Positions 47,563 to 58,626 of a stretch of DNA of 64,000 nucleotides are shown here, in pieces. Origin of the DNA: Thiohalocapsa sp. (GTDB lineage Bacteria; Pseudomonadota; Gammaproteobacteria; Chromatiales; Chromatiaceae); NCBI GenBank assembly GCA_021736785.1, contig JAIPFF010000008.1:62001-126000 (forward strand), given 5' to 3'. How positions within the stretch are numbered: the first letter of the stretch is position 1; the number at the start of each line of letters is the position of its first letter. Under the pieces are notes generated by a model. It searched no databases. It saw only the letters and a list, made by a program, of their open reading frames with translations, and was not told the origin of the DNA. A program made the position numbers and the translations under genes.

Positions 47563-47948
47563 AGACACACCTTAGGGGGGCAGAGATTTTGTTGTCGCGC
47601 CGCGAGGGTGCGGAGCGCGTGGAGTCTCGGGCCGTTGTTACTTGTTCTACCGGACTCGGCATTCCATGATACGCAGACCAGGGTGGTGCCGACTCGCCCG
47701 AGATGAAGGGCAAGTATATAAGAAAATAGTGAAATAGCAATTGTTATCTTGAAAGAAAATACACGTTTGAATAGCAACCGGCTATTGCCTCGCCCATGGC
47801 GGATGCACTCATGATGCGGGCTCGGGGCATAAGGACGCGGTGCACGGCAACGTGCGGGAGCAAGACAGCCCGGCCGGCGGATTCCTTGCGTGTCCGGCAG
47901 CTATGCGGCGACGCGCCAGCGCCGATCCGTCCGCCGGGAGGTGTATAA
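47563..47948. other. Divergent promoter region
   Basis: An AT-rich island (about 47700-47780) between the divergent Met/Pro-repeat and phosphatidyltransferase genes. It holds the promoter at 47713-47740. The right end carries GGGAGGT, the ribosome-binding site of the gene at 47949. No other gene is supported. Confidence 0.6.
47713..47740 (-). promoter_or_regulatory. Candidate sigma-70 promoter for the Met/Pro-repeat gene
   Basis: On the minus strand TTGCTA (47735-47740, 4/6) and TATACT (47713-47718, 5/6) are separated by 16 bases in an AT-rich stretch. Transcription would start near 47705, leaving a leader of about 140 bases. Confidence 0.6.
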
Positions 47949-48515
47949 GTGCGCGGACCGAAGGCCAAAGACATCCCCAACCTGATCAGCGCGATGCGGC
48001 TGCTGGCGGTGCTGCCGGTGGTCTACCTATTGGTCGAGGAGCAATTCGGCTGGGCGCTGTTGATATTCGCGCTGGCCGGGGCATCGGACGGTGTCGACGG
48101 CTTTCTGGCCAAGCACTACGGCTGGCAAACGCCCCTCGGCGGCATCCTGGATCCGCTTGCGGACAAGGCACTGCTGATCAGTTGCTACCTGGTACTGGGC
48201 GCGATGGGGCTGTTGCCCATTTGGCTCGCGCTGGCGGTGCTGCTGCGCGATCTGGTGATCGTCTCCGGCGGCGTGCTCTATCACTATTTGGTGGAGGATG
48301 TTCAGGCCTCGCCGACACGTCTGAGCAAGCTCAATACCGTGCTGCAGATCCTGCTGGTGGTGCTGGTGATCGCCGAAGCCGGTCCGATGCCGTTACCGGC
48401 ATACGTCATCGACCTGCTGGTGTGGGCCACCTTGTCGAGCATTGTCGCCAGCGGCGTGCAGTATGTTTGGATCTGGAGCAGCATGGCGCGCGAGCGCGGC
48501 TGGCGGCGAGATTGA
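47949..48515 (+). CDS. CDP-alcohol phosphatidyltransferase family protein (PgsA-like)
   Basis: A 188-residue integral membrane enzyme with about six helices. The CDP-alcohol signature is D-G-V-D-G-F-L-A-K at about 46-54, followed by G-G-I-L-D-P-L-A-D-K, so all catalytic Asp residues of D-x2-D-G...D-x3-D are present; the usual AR is AK. It probably makes phosphatidylglycerophosphate or a related phospholipid, but the acceptor alcohol cannot be told from sequence. The start is GTG 47949 after GGGAGGT. It stands alone between divergent and convergent neighbours. Confidence 0.85.
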   Translation: MRGPKAKDIPNLISAMRLLAVLPVVYLLVEEQFGWALLIFALAGASDGVDGFLAKHYGWQTPLGGILDPLADKALLISCYLVLGAMGLLPIWLALAVLLRDLVIVSGGVLYHYLVEDVQASPTRLSKLNTVLQILLVVLVIAEAGPMPLPAYVIDLLVWATLSSIVASGVQYVWIWSSMARERGWRRD

Positions 48516-48635
48516 TCCGGCCGCACCCGCCCCGCGGCCGCATGGGCAGCGCGCACGGCTCGGCCGCGGCCGCCGGCGGCGCAGGGCGATCGCAGCAGAC
48601 CGCTCGCAAGTCCGCCCCGCGGCCCGCGATGTGAT

Positions 48636-50033
48636 TCAGAACAACCGATTGAGCCCGTTCAGCGCGGCCACACGGTAGGCCTCGGCCATAGTCGGGTAGT
48701 TGAACGTGGTCTCGGCGAAGTATTGGAGGTTATTGGCATCCCCGGGCTGGGACATGATCGCTTGGCCGATGTGGATGATCTCCGATGCCTGCTCGCCGAA
48801 GCAGTGGATGCCGAGGATCTGCAGGGTTTCCCGGTGGAACAGCAGCTTCAGCATGCCGACCGTATGCCCGGTGATTTGCGCCCGCGCGATGCTGCTGAAG
48901 TGGGCCTGGGCCACTTCGTAAGGCACTTGCCCGGCGGTCAGCTCCCGCTCGGTGCGGCCGACGGAACTGATCTCGGGGACGGTGTAGATGCCGGTGGGGA
49001 ATTCGTCGATCAGCGACCAGTCGCACTCGCCGTCCGCGATATGTGCACCGACGAAACGGCCTTGGTCGTAGCTTGCACTGGCGAGCGCCGGCGGACCGGC
49101 AACGTCGCCGACTGCATAGACATGGGGCAGGGCGGTCTGATAGCTGTCGTTGACCTCCAGCTGCCCGCGCTTGTTCGGCATCAGCCCGATGCCTTCCAGC
49201 CCCATGTCGACGGTGTTGCCGCTGCGCCCGTTGGCCCACAGCAGCACATCGGTCTTCAGTTTCTTGCCCGAGCGGCAATGCAGAACGACGCCGTCGTCGC
49301 GTGCCTCGACGGCCTCGTATGCCTCGTCGTGGCGAATGACGACACCCTGCTGGCGCATCTGATAACTGAGCGCATCGGTGATCTCGTCGTCGAGGAACGA
49401 CAGCAGCCGGTCGCGGGTGTCGACCAGATTTACCTTGACGTCGAGATAGCTCATGATCGATGCGTACTCGCAGCCGATCACCCCTGCGCCGTAGATGGTC
49501 ATGCTGCGCGGCGTATGCCTCAGCCCAAGCACGCTGTCGCTGTCGACCACGCGCGGGTGCGAGAAGTCGACATCGGGCGGGTGATAGGGGCGGGATCCGG
49601 TGGCGACGACGAAATAATCCGCCTGCAACTGCTCGGCGGCACCGTCCGGGCGGATCACTGCGATACGGTGCGGGTCGATGAACGACGCGCGACCGAAGAT
49701 GACCTCCACGCGGTTACGCTGATAGTAACGGTAACGGGTGCGGACCTGATGGTCGATGACCGAATCCGCCGCCCGCAGCAGATCCGGAAACTCCACGTCG
49801 ACTTGGTCGAGCGTGTGGTGGAACAATGGGTTGCGCCGATAATCGGACAGCATCTGAATCGAGTGGCGCAGCGCCTTGCTCGGAATCGTGCCCCAGTGCG
49901 TGCACCCGCCGCCGACTTGGTCGTGCGCCTCGACCACGGCCACGCGATGACCCGCCTTGGCCAGCTTCATGGCCGCGCCTTCGCCGCCGGGGCCCGTGCC
50001 GATGATAATGCTGTCGAACGCGCGAACTGCCAT
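48636..50033 (-). CDS. sthA: Soluble pyridine nucleotide transhydrogenase
   Basis: A 465-residue flavoprotein that transfers hydride between NADPH and NAD+. It belongs to the disulfide-oxidoreductase fold but the redox motif reads [15 protein letters not shown], with the second Cys replaced by Thr, the defining feature of SthA. FAD site [20 protein letters not shown](P) site [12 protein letters not shown] and C-terminal [21 protein letters not shown] match. The ATG at 50033 gives the family length (466 in E. coli). It could balance NADPH made by the malic enzyme at 55545. Confidence 0.95.
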   Translation of the reverse strand: MAVRAFDSIIIGTGPGGEGAAMKLAKAGHRVAVVEAHDQVGGGCTHWGTIPSKALRHSIQMLSDYRRNPLFHHTLDQVDVEFPDLLRAADSVIDHQVRTRYRYYQRNRVEVIFGRASFIDPHRIAVIRPDGAAEQLQADYFVVATGSRPYHPPDVDFSHPRVVDSDSVLGLRHTPRSMTIYGAGVIGCEYASIMSYLDVKVNLVDTRDRLLSFLDDEITDALSYQMRQQGVVIRHDEAYEAVEARDDGVVLHCRSGKKLKTDVLLWANGRSGNTVDMGLEGIGLMPNKRGQLEVNDSYQTALPHVYAVGDVAGPPALASASYDQGRFVGAHIADGECDWSLIDEFPTGIYTVPEISSVGRTERELTAGQVPYEVAQAHFSSIARAQITGHTVGMLKLLFHRETLQILGIHCFGEQASEIIHIGQAIMSQPGDANNLQYFAETTFNYPTMAEAYRVAALNGLNRLF

Positions 50034-50435
50034 GGTGCGTCTGCCTTGTACTGTGCTCGATGATTGGGCGCTTTTTCGCGGCCACTGCCGCGAGTAACAA
50101 TGGTGCGCGATCAGGTTAGCATAGGGCTCGGCATTCGCCGCTCGAGCATCCGGATGCGGCCGGGCACGGCCGCGGGGCTTGCGCCGGCCGCGCTCCGCGG
50201 TCGGTATCGTCGCGGTCGAGGTCATCGATACCCGATCCGGTGCACCCCGCCGCCGCTTTTGACAGAAACCACTTGTCCGGCCGGTCGTTATTGCATATCA
50301 GCGTCGATGGCAGGGCCGCGGCGCTGCTCGAAACGGTCCTACTGGCGGGTCGCACGGAGGCGCATGGGCGCCGACGGCGGCTCGTCGGCGGGATCCGTTT
50401 CGCCAAACGAGCAACGCAACGCGTAGAAGGCCATC
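50034..50435. other. Gap between sthA and the DUF3379 gene
   Basis: About 400 bases, divergent promoters expected. A sigma-factor gene, the usual upstream partner of DUF3379 genes, is not present here in any frame. No other feature was recognised. Confidence 0.6.
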
Positions 50436-51131
50436 GTGAACTGTGACGACTTCCGCCACCGTCTGCTGATCGATCCGCTCAGCCCCGACCCGGCCATGCG
50501 CGCCCATCGTGACGCCTGCAAGGCTTGTGCCGCGGAGGCGCAGCGGGCCGCCGAGCTCGAGGCGCAGCTGCGCATTGCGCTGGCCGACGAGGTCGATGCC
50601 GGACACCTCGCGGTGCAGCGCGCGCCTCGCCCGGTGGCGACGCGCATCCTGCTCGGGCTAGGCTTCGGACTGCTGCTGATCGCCATCGGCTGGTGGGCCG
50701 TGCAGAGTCAACCGCGCGATGATGCGGCGACGCCGCAGTTGGCCGAGCTCGCCGTCGCCCATGTGCGCGCGGAGATCGGACTCCTCGACGGCCCGCGCGC
50801 GCAGACCGTCTCGGGCGCCGAGGCCAAGCGCCTGTTGCAAAGTCTCGGGGCCGGCGAAGACGTTGGCTCCATGGCCGAGATGCCGCGTCTGCGCTATGCC
50901 GGTCGCTGCACCATCGGGGCATCGGACGGCGCACATTTGGTGCTCGACGGCGAGCGAGGACCGGTCACGGCGCTGTTCATGCCCGAGCGGCGGATCGCTG
51001 CCCCCAGCCGCCTCGAGGACGACCGCTTCGAGGCCCTATTGGTCCCCACCGCCCATGGCGCTCTTGCGCTGATCGGCGAAGCACGGGAGCCGCTGGCCGA
51101 GATGGCCGAGCGCATCACGGGCGCGCGCTAG
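50436..51131 (+). CDS. DUF3379 family membrane protein (anti-sigma-like)
   Basis: A 231-residue protein. The N-terminus MNCDDFRHRLLIDPLSPDP with HRDACKAC is a zinc-finger-like anti-sigma motif (H-x3-C-x2-C). One membrane helix follows (about 70-88; ILLGLGFGLLLIAIGWW). The C-terminal domain (about 145-225; RCTIGASDGAHLVLDGERGP, VTALFMP) is typical of DUF3379. These proteins usually follow a gene for an ECF sigma factor in gammaproteobacteria and are presumed to inhibit it. Here no sigma gene is adjacent. The start is GTG 50436. Confidence 0.8.
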   Translation: MNCDDFRHRLLIDPLSPDPAMRAHRDACKACAAEAQRAAELEAQLRIALADEVDAGHLAVQRAPRPVATRILLGLGFGLLLIAIGWWAVQSQPRDDAATPQLAELAVAHVRAEIGLLDGPRAQTVSGAEAKRLLQSLGAGEDVGSMAEMPRLRYAGRCTIGASDGAHLVLDGERGPVTALFMPERRIAAPSRLEDDRFEALLVPTAHGALALIGEAREPLAEMAERITGAR

Positions 51132-52597
<1,466 letters not shown>

Positions 52598-52673
52598 TCG
52601 CGGCGAAACGCAACCCAATAACTAGAAGAGCGGGGCCGGCAGTGATGCCGGTCCCGGCGCATCGGGGTGGCCT

Positions 52674-53243
52674 ATGTTTTTTCGAATCCTGAACAAGACC
52701 GAAGAGGCGATCATCTCGCTATTGCTGGTCGCGATGACGCTGCTGGTGTTTTGGGAGGTGATCCTGCGCTTCGGTTTCGGTACCGGCGTCACCTGGGGCC
52801 AAGAGGCGACACTGCATTTGTCGGCCTGGTTCGTGCTGTTCGGCGTGTCCTACGGATTGAAGGTGGGCGCCCATATCGGGGTCGACGCCTTCGTGCGGCT
52901 GTTCCCGCCTGCAGGCCAGCGCTTGATGACAGGCATTGCCGTGGTTCTCTCGCTGATCTACTGCGGACTGTTCATCTACGGCGCCTGGATCTACTTGGCG
53001 AAAATGAAGATGATCGGCATCGACCTGGAGGACATCGAGGTCCAGACCTGGATTGCCCATAGCATCTTGCTGATTGGGCTCGTCTTTTTATCGATCCGAC
53101 TGCTGCTGTTGTTATGGAAGGTTATCATCGGCACTGCGACCGGCTTTCATAAGGTCGACGAGGCCGAGGAAAGTCTCCACCTTGCCAGGGAGCTGCGCGA
53201 AGAGGTCTCGGGCGCCGGAGCAGGCAACGGAGGCGCCAAATGA
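52674..53243 (+). CDS. dctQ: TRAP transporter small permease, DctQ type
   Basis: A 189-residue protein with four membrane helices. The motif WGQEATLHLSAWFVLFGVSYGLKVGAHI is the DctQ core. A charged C-terminal tail (VDEAEESLHLARELREEV) extends beyond the usual length. Its stop overlaps the dctM start (ATGA at 53240-53243), so translation is coupled. Confidence 0.92.
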   Translation: MFFRILNKTEEAIISLLLVAMTLLVFWEVILRFGFGTGVTWGQEATLHLSAWFVLFGVSYGLKVGAHIGVDAFVRLFPPAGQRLMTGIAVVLSLIYCGLFIYGAWIYLAKMKMIGIDLEDIEVQTWIAHSILLIGLVFLSIRLLLLLWKVIIGTATGFHKVDEAEESLHLARELREEVSGAGAGNGGAK

Positions 53244-54640
53244 CCACCGCCGCGCTGTTCGTCCTGCTGTTTGGCTGCATGCTGCTGGGTATGCCCATTG
53301 CGCTTGCACTCGGCTTCTCCAGCATCGTTACCATTCTGCTTTTTTCCAACGATTCCCTGGCCTCGATCGCGCTCAAGCTGTTCGAGGCCCTGTCGGCGCA
53401 CTACACGCTGTTGGCCATTCCGTTCTTCATCCTGTCCTCGCAGTTCCTGTCCACCGGCGGCGTTGCCAAGCGCCTTATCCGATTTGCCGTGGGCGTTGTC
53501 GGCCATATCAAGGGCGGACTCGCGATGGCTTCGGTGCTGGCCTGCATGCTGTTCGCCGCGGTGTCGGGCTCGTCGCCGGCGACGGTGGCGGCCATCGGTA
53601 CCATCGTCATCACGGGCATGGTCAAGTCCGGTTATCCGAAGACATTCGCCGCCGGCGTCATCACCAATGCCGGCACGCTCGGTATTTTGATCCCGCCGTC
53701 CATCGTCATGCTCGTGTACGCCGCGGCGACCGAGGTCTCCGCCGCGCGGATGTTCATGGCCGGCTTCATCCCCGGCATCATGATGGGCGGGCTGCTCATG
53801 GTCGCGATCTACATCGTCGCCCGCATCAAGCACCTGCCGTCGCAGCCCTGGCCCGGGTTTCGCGAAGTGGCAGCCGCCGGCTTCAGCGCCTCCGGCGGCA
53901 TCTTGCTGATCGTGATCGTACTGGGCTCGATCTACGGCGGTGTCGCGAGTCCCACCGAGGCCGCCGCCGTCTCCGCTGTCTACGCCTTCCTGGTCTCGGT
54001 GATCGGCTATCGCGACATGGGACCGCTGAGGGATACGCCGTGGCGTCGGTCGGGGGAGGGAGCCGGCGCGATGCTGCTGCGCAACACTTGGCAAGTACCG
54101 CTGGCGATCGGCCGCAGCTTCTACAACCCGGACGTGCGCAAGACCGTGCTCGACGGAGCGAGGGTGAGCATCATGCTGCTGTTCATCATCGCCAACGCCA
54201 TGCTGTTCGCCCATGTGCTGACCACCGAGCGCATCCCGCATCAGATCGCCGAGACCATCGTCGCCTACGGGCTCGAGCCCTGGATGTTCCTGATCGTGGT
54301 GAACCTGCTGCTGCTCGCGGCCGGCAATTTCATGGAGCCCTCGGCCATCCTGCTGATCATGGCGCCGATTCTCTTTCCCATCGCCATGCAACTGGGCGTC
54401 GATCCGATCCACCTGGGTATTATCATGGTGGTGAACATGGAGATCGGGATGCTTACGCCTCCGGTGGGACTGAATCTATTCGTCACCTCGGGCATCACCG
54501 GCGAATCCATGGGCTGGGTCATCAAGGCGGTGCTGCCCTGGATGCTGCTGCTGCTGTTCTTCCTGATCCTGATTACCTACATTCCGCAGATCTCGCTGTT
54601 TTTGCCCGAGTATCTCGACCAGCTCCGGGGGTACACCTGA
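53240..54640 (+). CDS. dctM: TRAP transporter large permease, DctM type
   Basis: A 466-residue permease with about 12 membrane helices that uses the sodium gradient with DctQ to move the substrate delivered by DctP. Conserved blocks are MPIALALGFSSI, AIPFFILSSQFLSTGGVAKRL, AAVSGSSPATVAAIGTI, GTLGILIPPSIVMLVYA and TPPVGLNLFVTSGI. It is somewhat longer than the usual 425-430 because of an insertion around 255-300 between helices. It ends 1 base before the usp gene. Confidence 0.93.
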   Translation: MTTAALFVLLFGCMLLGMPIALALGFSSIVTILLFSNDSLASIALKLFEALSAHYTLLAIPFFILSSQFLSTGGVAKRLIRFAVGVVGHIKGGLAMASVLACMLFAAVSGSSPATVAAIGTIVITGMVKSGYPKTFAAGVITNAGTLGILIPPSIVMLVYAAATEVSAARMFMAGFIPGIMMGGLLMVAIYIVARIKHLPSQPWPGFREVAAAGFSASGGILLIVIVLGSIYGGVASPTEAAAVSAVYAFLVSVIGYRDMGPLRDTPWRRSGEGAGAMLLRNTWQVPLAIGRSFYNPDVRKTVLDGARVSIMLLFIIANAMLFAHVLTTERIPHQIAETIVAYGLEPWMFLIVVNLLLLAAGNFMEPSAILLIMAPILFPIAMQLGVDPIHLGIIMVVNMEIGMLTPPVGLNLFVTSGITGESMGWVIKAVLPWMLLLLFFLILITYIPQISLFLPEYLDQLRGYT

Positions 54641-54641
54641 T

Positions 54642-55154
54642 ATGAGCCGCAAGGGACTGATCAAGACGCCGCCGATCAAGACGATCCTCTACGCGACAGA
54701 CTTGGGCAAGCACATGCGCCCGGTCTTCCGCCGGGCGATCCAGCTCGCGCAGGTGCACGACGCGCGCATCGTCATGTTGCATATCATCGAGCCCCTGACC
54801 GGGACGGGCCAGGCCATCGTCGACACCTATCTGTCGTCGAAAAAGCGCGAGCAGATGCAGCACGACGGCATGAAGAAGGTCCTGGAGACCATGCGTGCGC
54901 GGATCGACAAATTCTGCGAAGACGAGCTGGGCGAGGGCATCGAAGAGTCGACGCTGGTGTCGGATGTGGTCGTCCATTCCGGGCGTGCCGGCGACGAGAT
55001 CCCGCGCCAGGCGCTGGACAAGCAGGCGGACCTGATCGTGATGGGCACCTGTTCCCATGGCCTGCTCGGGCGCGGTTTGCTCGGCTCCACCGCGGCCCGC
55101 GTGGTCCAGACCAGCCGCGTTCCGGTGTTGGTGGTGCCGAACTGCCATCAGTAG
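54642..55154 (+). CDS. UspA-family universal stress protein, TRAP-operon linked
   Basis: A 170-residue cytoplasmic Usp domain. ILYATDLG opens the fold and MGTCSHGLLGRGLLGSTAA matches the ATP-binding motif G-x2-G-x9-G-S/T. A central helical insertion (about 70-100) is Lys/Met-rich. It follows dctM by one base, so it is part of the TRAP operon. TeaD in the Halomonas ectoine TRAP operon is a Usp protein that controls uptake, so a similar regulatory role is plausible here. Confidence 0.9.
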   Translation: MSRKGLIKTPPIKTILYATDLGKHMRPVFRRAIQLAQVHDARIVMLHIIEPLTGTGQAIVDTYLSSKKREQMQHDGMKKVLETMRARIDKFCEDELGEGIEESTLVSDVVVHSGRAGDEIPRQALDKQADLIVMGTCSHGLLGRGLLGSTAARVVQTSRVPVLVVPNCHQ

Positions 55155-55544
55155 CCGTTCGGCGCGCTCCGGAATCGGTGACCGATGGCGTTGACCACCG
55201 GTGACCGGCACTATCCGGCGCGCCGCCGGGCCCCGCGCGGGTCGGCTCGCATTCGATGATTGCGGCTTGCTTCGGGCAGCCCTAGTCGAGGCCGAATCAG
55301 AGCCGGAGCTGAGACGGACCGAAGCCGGAACAGGGCCGGAACAGGGCCGGCTCGGCTCCGCATCCGACTCGGGCGCCCGCGCGGGGTCCTCCGCAGCCAA
55401 CCCAAAGGCGGGCCGTCTCTGCAGACGCGCCCGCCACGAGATTCACCGATAATTTGACTCATTTGCGTGCATTCGCGTTGATTGGCGGACGGCCGTCCGA
55501 TCCGCTTAACGGCGCGAGCGAACGCCATCGCAGGACCTGAAGCA
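55155..55544. other. Gap before the malic enzyme gene
   Basis: GC-rich until about 55440, with two copies in tandem of GGAACAGGGCC near 55328-55350, then an AT-richer patch (about 55440-55480) likely to hold the maeB promoter. The ribosome-binding site AGGA lies shortly before ATG 55545. Confidence 0.5.
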
Positions 55545-57806
55545 ATGCCGGAAGATTTGAAGAAGAGCGCGCTGCACTATCACCGCTGGCCGCGGCCGGG
55601 CAAGCTCGAAATCAAGGCCACCAAACCGTTGGCCAACCAGCGCGACCTGTCGCTGGCCTATTCGCCCGGCGTCGCCGCCGCCTGCGACGAGATCGTCAGC
55701 GACCCGTTGAACGCCGCCCATTACACGTCCAAGGGCAATCTGGTGGCCGTCATCAGCAACGGCACCGCCGTGCTCGGACTCGGCGCCATCGGCGGGCTGG
55801 CGTCGAAGCCCGTGATGGAAGGCAAGGCCGTCTTGTTCAAGGAGTTCGCCGATATCGACGTCTTCGACATCGAGATCGAAGAGCGCGACCCGGCCATGCT
55901 CATCGAGACCATCGCCCGGCTCGAGCCTACCTTCGGCGGCATCAACCTGGAAGACATCAAAGCGCCCGACTGCTTCATCGTCGAAGCAGCGCTGAAGGAG
56001 CGCATGAACATCCCGGTCTTCCACGACGACCAGCACGGCACGGCCATCGTCGTCAGCGCGGCCATCCTCAACGGTTTGCGCGTGGTCGGCAAGGACATCG
56101 GCGACATCAAGCTGGTCACCGCCGGCGCCGGCGCCGCCGCGCTGGCCTGCCTGGATCTGTTGGTCAGTCTGGGGCTGCGCCGCGAGCACGTCATCGTCAC
56201 CGACATCGCCGGCGTCGTCTACGCGGGGCGCACCGAGGAGATGGATCCTTACAAGGCCCGCTTCGCCGTCGACACCGAGCACCGCACACTGGCCGATGCG
56301 CTGGACGGCGCGGACGTATTTCTGGGGCTCTCCGCCGCCGGTGTGCTCAAAGCCGACTGGCTGGGGAAGATGGCGGCGCGGCCGCTGATCATGGCACTGG
56401 CCAATCCGACCCCGGAGATTTTGCCGGACCAAGCCAGGGCGGTGCGCCCGGACGCGATCCTGGCCACCGGGCGCACCGACTTCCCCAATCAGGTCAACAA
56501 CGTCCTGTGCTTCCCGTTTCTGTTCCGCGGCGCCCTGGACTGCGGTGCCACCGAAATCAACGAGGCCATGAAGCGGGCCTGCGTCGAGGCGCTGGCCGAC
56601 CTGGCCAGGGCGCAGCCGTCGGACATCGTGCGCCAGGCCTACGGCGGGCTGCAGTTGCGCTTCGGGCCCGAGTATCTGATCCCGAAGCCGTTCGATCCGC
56701 GGCTCATGGAGCATGTTGCTCCGGCGGTGGCCAGGGCCGCGATGGAAAGCGGCGTCGCCACGCGGCCCATCGACGACCTCGACGTCTACCGCCAGGCACT
56801 GCATCATCGTTCCTTCCGGACGGGCATGACCATGAAGCCGGTCTTCGACCAGGCGCGGACCGCACTGCAGCGTGTCGTCTACGCCGAGGGAGAGGACGAG
56901 CGCGTGCTGCAGGCGGCGCAGCAGGCCGTGGAGCAGGGCATTGCAAAGCCGATGCTGATCGGGCGGCGCGACGTGGTCGAACGGCAGATCGCCGAGCTCG
57001 GCCTCGACATCCGCATCGATCGGGAAGTGACACTGATCGATCCGCAGCAGAATCCGCGTTTCGAAGACCATGTCGCGGCCTTCTATTTGCGCGCGAAGCG
57101 GCGCGGCTATTCGCCGGCGGAGGCCCGCGAGCACATTCGCAATTGCACGACGGCGTTGGCGGCCACGCTGCTGCGCACGGGCGAAGGGGACGCGATGATC
57201 TGCGGCACCGTCGGCCCCTACGACGATCATCTCGAGCAAATCGAGCTCATCATCGGCCGCGCGCTGGGCATTCGCCGGCTCGCGGCCATGAACGCGCTGG
57301 TGCTGCACCAGGGCACGTTTTTCATCGCCGACACCCATGTGCAGGTCGACCCCGACCCTTCCGCCTTGGCCCAGATCACGCTGCTGTGCGCCGGAGAGGT
57401 GCGCCGCTTCGGCATCGAGCCCAAGGTGGCGCTGCTGTCGCACTCCAATTTCGGCAGCCACAAAGACGCCTCGGCGCAGAAGATGCACGATGCCGTGCGG
57501 CTTATCCGCCGCGCCGAGCCCGAACTGGAAGTGGAAGGCGAGATGCGCGCCGACCTGGCCTTGTCGGAGGAGATCCGCAGCGAGCGCTTCCCGGACTCAC
57601 TGCTGGACGGGCGCGCCAACCTGTTGATCATGCCCAATCAGGACGCCGCCAACATCGCATTCAACCTGCTGAAGATCCTCGGAGGCGGCTCGGCCATCGG
57701 TCCGATGCTGCTCGGCGCCGCCAAGTCGGCGCATGTGGTCACGCCCGGCGCCACCGTGCGCGGGCTGTTGAATATGACCGCGCTCGCCGCGGTGCGGGCA
57801 CAATAG
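55545..57806 (+). CDS. maeB: NADP-type malic enzyme with C-terminal phosphotransacetylase-like domain
   Basis: A 753-residue enzyme that decarboxylates malate to pyruvate with NADP. The malic domain (about 1-420) has [31 protein letters not shown], the metal-binding [22 protein letters not shown] and [13 protein letters not shown] (nucleotide fold). The C-terminal part (about 430-753) resembles phosphotransacetylase ([32 protein letters not shown]), as in MaeB proteins, where it is regulatory. ATG 55545 ([14 protein letters not shown]) is chosen; a frame extension of 21 codons upstream has no homology. It directly follows the dicarboxylate-type TRAP operon and would supply pyruvate and NADPH from imported malate. 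Confidence 0.95.
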   Translation: MPEDLKKSALHYHRWPRPGKLEIKATKPLANQRDLSLAYSPGVAAACDEIVSDPLNAAHYTSKGNLVAVISNGTAVLGLGAIGGLASKPVMEGKAVLFKEFADIDVFDIEIEERDPAMLIETIARLEPTFGGINLEDIKAPDCFIVEAALKERMNIPVFHDDQHGTAIVVSAAILNGLRVVGKDIGDIKLVTAGAGAAALACLDLLVSLGLRREHVIVTDIAGVVYAGRTEEMDPYKARFAVDTEHRTLADALDGADVFLGLSAAGVLKADWLGKMAARPLIMALANPTPEILPDQARAVRPDAILATGRTDFPNQVNNVLCFPFLFRGALDCGATEINEAMKRACVEALADLARAQPSDIVRQAYGGLQLRFGPEYLIPKPFDPRLMEHVAPAVARAAMESGVATRPIDDLDVYRQALHHRSFRTGMTMKPVFDQARTALQRVVYAEGEDERVLQAAQQAVEQGIAKPMLIGRRDVVERQIAELGLDIRIDREVTLIDPQQNPRFEDHVAAFYLRAKRRGYSPAEAREHIRNCTTALAATLLRTGEGDAMICGTVGPYDDHLEQIELIIGRALGIRRLAAMNALVLHQGTFFIADTHVQVDPDPSALAQITLLCAGEVRRFGIEPKVALLSHSNFGSHKDASAQKMHDAVRLIRRAEPELEVEGEMRADLALSEEIRSERFPDSLLDGRANLLIMPNQDAANIAFNLLKILGGGSAIGPMLLGAAKSAHVVTPGATVRGLLNMTALAAVRAQ

Positions 57807-57808
57807 CC

Positions 57809-58132
57809 ATGAAGCTGGATGACCCGTTCGGGCGCATGCAGCGGCGCGACGAGGCCGATTACGAGGCGCTGAAGGCGGCGCTGAAGCGGGCGGGCGTGCG
57901 CAACGCCGATGGCGCACGCCGAGTACTGGCGCAATCGCAACGCAATGCCTTGCTGTTCTCCGCGGCAGTCTTGATGACGGGATTGCTCGGCGCCGGCCTG
58001 CTGCCGGCGCTGGCTCCGGCGATCTTGGCGCTGGCCCTGCTGCTGCTCGCCGTTGCGATCAAGGCGCTGGTGAAGGGACGCGGACACGCGAGGCGCTTGC
58101 TGGCGGAGGAATTTCCGCCGGAGAAGGAATGA
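57809..58132 (+). CDS. Small membrane protein of unknown function
   Basis: A 107-residue protein starting 2 bases after the maeB stop, so probably translationally coupled to it. The N-terminal half is soluble and charged (MQRRDEADYEALKAALKRAG), then two membrane helices (about 50-68 and 70-88) and a basic, then acidic tail (AEEFPPEKE). No family is recognised. The longer open frame upstream overlaps maeB and is a shadow. Confidence 0.7.
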   Translation: MKLDDPFGRMQRRDEADYEALKAALKRAGVRNADGARRVLAQSQRNALLFSAAVLMTGLLGAGLLPALAPAILALALLLLAVAIKALVKGRGHARRLLAEEFPPEKE

Positions 58133-58143
58133 AGGAGATTTGA

Positions 58144-58551
58144 TTACCGGGCCGGGAAGTGCAGCGTCGCCTCGCTGCGGCCGATCTCCGGCACCCGAAC
58201 ATCGGCCTCGCGGGTATGGCCGTGACTCTGTGCAATCACCCGGTACGTGCCTGCAGGCAGCGCGATCAGCAGCCAAGGACCGGTATCTGCCGCCTGAAAT
58301 ACCACTTCGTCGCCGCGGCTGATGGATACCTCGACGGCACTGAGGAAAGACCCGGAACCCTCGAGCGCGAAGACCAATTTGAGTCCGTAGTCGGGCGCCA
58401 GGGCATCTAGTCCCTCGCGCTCGCTCACGCCGACCCCGCCGGTGGCGTACTCGATTTCGTGATCCGTATTGATCACGATCTCGGCGAAAGCAGTGCCCGC
58501 CAGCAGCAGGCAGGCGCTGATGCCGGCGTTCAGGACGACGGGCAATTTCAT
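58144..58551 (-). CDS. Exported carboxypeptidase-regulatory-like domain protein
   Basis: A 135-residue protein with a Sec signal peptide (LNAGISACLLLAGTAFA). The mature part has a beta-sandwich pattern ending in DTGPWLLIALPAGTYRVIAQSHGHTREADVRV, typical of small carboxypeptidase-regulatory-like or transthyretin-like domains found in periplasmic proteins. GGAG lies eight bases before ATG 58551. It lies 76 bases downstream of the barrel-like gene on the same strand, so they may be co-transcribed. Confidence 0.75.
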   Translation of the reverse strand: MKLPVVLNAGISACLLLAGTAFAEIVINTDHEIEYATGGVGVSEREGLDALAPDYGLKLVFALEGSGSFLSAVEVSISRGDEVVFQAADTGPWLLIALPAGTYRVIAQSHGHTREADVRVPEIGRSEATLHFPAR

Positions 58552-58626
58552 CGGCAGTCTCCTCTGTCGCGGTTCACGATAGCGGTTCGGAATGCTCGGC
58601 AAGCCGGATACTAAATCAGAACGGAA

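Noticed and set aside
47949-48515. Lys in place of Arg in the CDP-alcohol motif as a sign of inactivity
   Set aside because: All catalytic Asp residues are kept and the AK variant occurs in related proteins, so loss of function is not indicated.
55506-57488. 660-codon open frame antisense to maeB
   Set aside because: Same cause: complement of a GC-rich real gene; no family signature, no ribosome-binding site.
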